This document shows, in pieces, positions 5,730-6,873 of a stretch of DNA of 6,873 nucleotides. The DNA comes from Candidatus Bathyarchaeota archaeon (GTDB lineage Archaea; Thermoproteota; Bathyarchaeia; TCS64; B23). The stretch is taken from assembly GCA_029259285.1 (NCBI GenBank), contig JAPDJB010000104.1:1-6873 (forward strand), given 5' to 3'. A program made the translations under genes and the position numbers. Within the stretch, counting starts at the first letter, position 1, and each line of letters begins with the position of its first letter. The notes under the pieces are model-generated. The model ran no database searches. It was not told where the DNA came from and was given only the letters and a program-made list of their open reading frames with translations.

Positions 5730-6539
5730 ATGCTCCTTATAATGTTCCATCTCCTTTTCATATCCTTCTTCTGTGGACTTATTAATTCCTCTATGGGAAT
5801 GTGTTATGGCACTATATTGTCTCCAACTCTTCTTCTCATAGGTTATAATCCGATAGTTGTAGTGCCCTCAATTCTTTTCTCCGAGGCCTTAAGTGAGGTC
5901 TTAGCAGTGAGCATCCATCACCATCTTGGTAATGTTGACTTCTGCCTAAAGTCGATGGATGAAAGACCAGGTGAATTAGGCTATATTGATGTCTTTAGGC
6001 GTCTTTCCAAGGATTTGAAGGTGGCTCTATGCATAGCTTCGCTTGGAATGATAGCGACGATTATAGCTGCCTTAACCGCTATAACAATCCCCAGAATAAT
6101 TCTCAAGACCTATATTGGAATACTCGTTATCATGATGGGTGTTCTACTTCTCCTCAATAAGCGTCTCAAATTCTCCTGGAATAAGATGATCATCCTGGGC
6201 GTATTAAGTGCCTTTAACAAGGGTTTATCAGGCGGTGGATTTGGGCCTATCGCTGTCAGCGGTCAAATAATCTCTGGGAGAGAGTATAGAAGATCGATTG
6301 CTACAACCATTCTTTCAAAAGCATTAATATGTATTGTTGGTTTTCTAACATATCTACTTAGATTTAGCCATCTAAAGTTGGACTTAATCTTACCGCTATC
6401 TGTCGGTGCTATTCTTGGATCAATCATTGGCCCTCACATAAATCGAAGAATTAAATTTAGAGGTAAAGGTAGATTGATATTAGGTTTCCTCATAATAGTA
6501 TTAGGCTCATGGACTCTTTTAAGGACTCTAATGATGTAG
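5730..6539 (+). CDS. TauE/SafE-family membrane transporter (probable anion or sulfur-compound exporter)
   Basis: A 269-aa integral membrane protein with about eight hydrophobic helices (roughly 4-24, 30-60, 97-119, 122-142, 152-180, 189-211, 216-236, 249-266), in two related halves as in the TauE/SafE family. Each half carries the glycine-rich signature: GLINSSMGMCYGT at 16-28 and GLSGGGFGPIAVSG at 165-178. A hydrophilic loop (about 65-95) follows the first helix pair. Characterised members export sulfite, sulfoacetate or related organic anions; the substrate here cannot be read from sequence. Start ATG 5730 follows an in-frame TGA at 5718 and places a TM helix at the N-terminus; ATG 5742 is the alternative. 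No Shine-Dalgarno is seen. The gene is clearly AT-rich compared with the left block (16 of 60 bases are G or C in 6301-6360), suggesting a different origin. No sulfur-metabolism gene is visible next to it. Confidence 0.9.
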   Translation: MLLIMFHLLFISFFCGLINSSMGMCYGTILSPTLLLIGYNPIVVVPSILFSEALSEVLAVSIHHHLGNVDFCLKSMDERPGELGYIDVFRRLSKDLKVALCIASLGMIATIIAALTAITIPRIILKTYIGILVIMMGVLLLLNKRLKFSWNKMIILGVLSAFNKGLSGGGFGPIAVSGQIISGREYRRSIATTILSKALICIVGFLTYLLRFSHLKLDLILPLSVGAILGSIIGPHINRRIKFRGKGRLILGFLIIVLGSWTLLRTLMM

Positions 6540-6540
6540 C

Positions 6541-6549
6541 TATATATTA
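6541..6549 (+). promoter_or_regulatory. TATA box of mobB
   Basis: TATATATTA begins one base after the TAG of the transporter gene. Its centre is about 26 nt before the ATG pair at 6571/6574, which predicts a leaderless mobB message and argues against the in-frame ATG at 6562, which would fall upstream of the expected transcription start. Confidence 0.65.
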
Positions 6550-6570
6550 GAATCGGCGTTGATGCATAAG

Positions 6571-6873
6571 ATGATGCCCACCAGGATCATAGCCGTCGTT
6601 GGATTTAAGGGAGCTGGGAAAACGAGGCTAATTGAGAATCTAGTGGGATATCTCTCATCTAAGGGATATCGGGTTGGAACCTTGAAGCATTCGACGCCGC
6701 ATCACCCGCTGGATACGCCTGGAAAGGATACTTGGAGGCATAGGGAGGCTGGCGCCGAGGCTTCAGCCGTCATAGCTGATGGACGGGCCGCCATCTTCAT
6801 CGATCGTCCCCTCTCCCTCGCCGAGGCTCTGGATGTCTTAGGCCCCCTCGACTTCGTCATCTTGGAGGGGTTC
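6571..6873 (+). CDS. mobB: MobB, molybdopterin guanine dinucleotide biosynthesis GTPase, 3' end cut
   Basis: P-loop GTPase that assists MobA in converting the molybdenum or tungsten pterin cofactor to its guanine dinucleotide form in the cytoplasm. The 101 codons present run to the window edge. The N-terminus has Walker A GFKGAGKT (11-18), then VGTLKH (35-40), the family motif PGKDTWRHREAGA (50-62) and a Walker B-like stretch DFVILEGF (94-101) ending at the boundary. Typical MobB proteins are about 160-250 aa, some fused to other cofactor-synthesis domains, so a third to a half or more is missing. ATG 6571 is chosen because the TATA box at 6541-6549 lies at leaderless distance; 6574 and 6562 are in-frame alternatives. 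GC content returns to that of the left block. The organism presumably has a molybdo- or tungstoenzyme with a dinucleotide cofactor, but none is visible here. Confidence 0.95.
   Translation, partial: MMPTRIIAVVGFKGAGKTRLIENLVGYLSSKGYRVGTLKHSTPHHPLDTPGKDTWRHREAGAEASAVIADGRAAIFIDRPLSLAEALDVLGPLDFVILEGF

Noticed and set aside
5730..6873. A functional operon of transporter plus mobB (for example oxyanion export linked to molybdoenzyme assembly)
   Set aside because: A separate TATA box precedes mobB, base composition differs between the two genes, and no molybdoenzyme or sulfur-oxidising gene is visible; adjacency alone is too weak.

Overview
The window looks archaeal, most likely from a thermophile of the TACK/Thermoproteota kind, though I cannot fix the lineage. 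The reasons are: an ABCE1 ribosome-recycling ATPase, an archaeal-type arginyl-tRNA synthetase with a KMSG motif, a tRNA gene without encoded CCA, TATA boxes about 26 nt upstream of gene starts, heavy AGG/AGA and ATA codon use, and TTG starts.

Left block (1-5183, all minus strand, GC-rich). In transcription order it holds an RNase J-like beta-CASP metallo-hydrolase (5183-3831), the ribosome recycling factor ABCE1 (3777-2011), tRNA-Arg(UCG) (1978-1906) and argS (1890 to beyond the left edge). This is an RNA-decay and translation neighbourhood. Its most striking detail is that the tRNA-Arg gene lies 15 nt upstream of argS on the same strand. A TATA-like box sits 26 nt before the tRNA 5' end and a good Shine-Dalgarno sits between tRNA and argS. 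This suggests one RNA carrying both the arginine tRNA and the message for the enzyme that charges it.

Divergent control region (5184-5282). This 99-nt gap separates the minus-strand block from a plus-strand block. It holds a near-perfect 21-bp inverted repeat (5232-5252) and TATA-like elements for both directions. The first plus-strand gene encodes a 64-aa AbrB/SpoVT-type DNA-binding protein, an obvious candidate to bind that repeat.

Right block (5283-6873, plus strand). The AbrB-like gene is translationally coupled to a small CxxC...HxxC zinc-binding protein. An AT-rich gene for a TauE/SafE-family membrane transporter follows, with its own TATA box. Last comes mobB (molybdopterin guanine dinucleotide biosynthesis GTPase), with its own TATA box right after the transporter stop codon and cut by the right edge. 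Base composition falls sharply from about 5500 to 6540 and recovers in mobB, so the transporter and possibly the zinc-finger gene may have a different history from their neighbours.

There is no gene-free stretch over 300 bases, and I see no mobile element, CRISPR array or rRNA.
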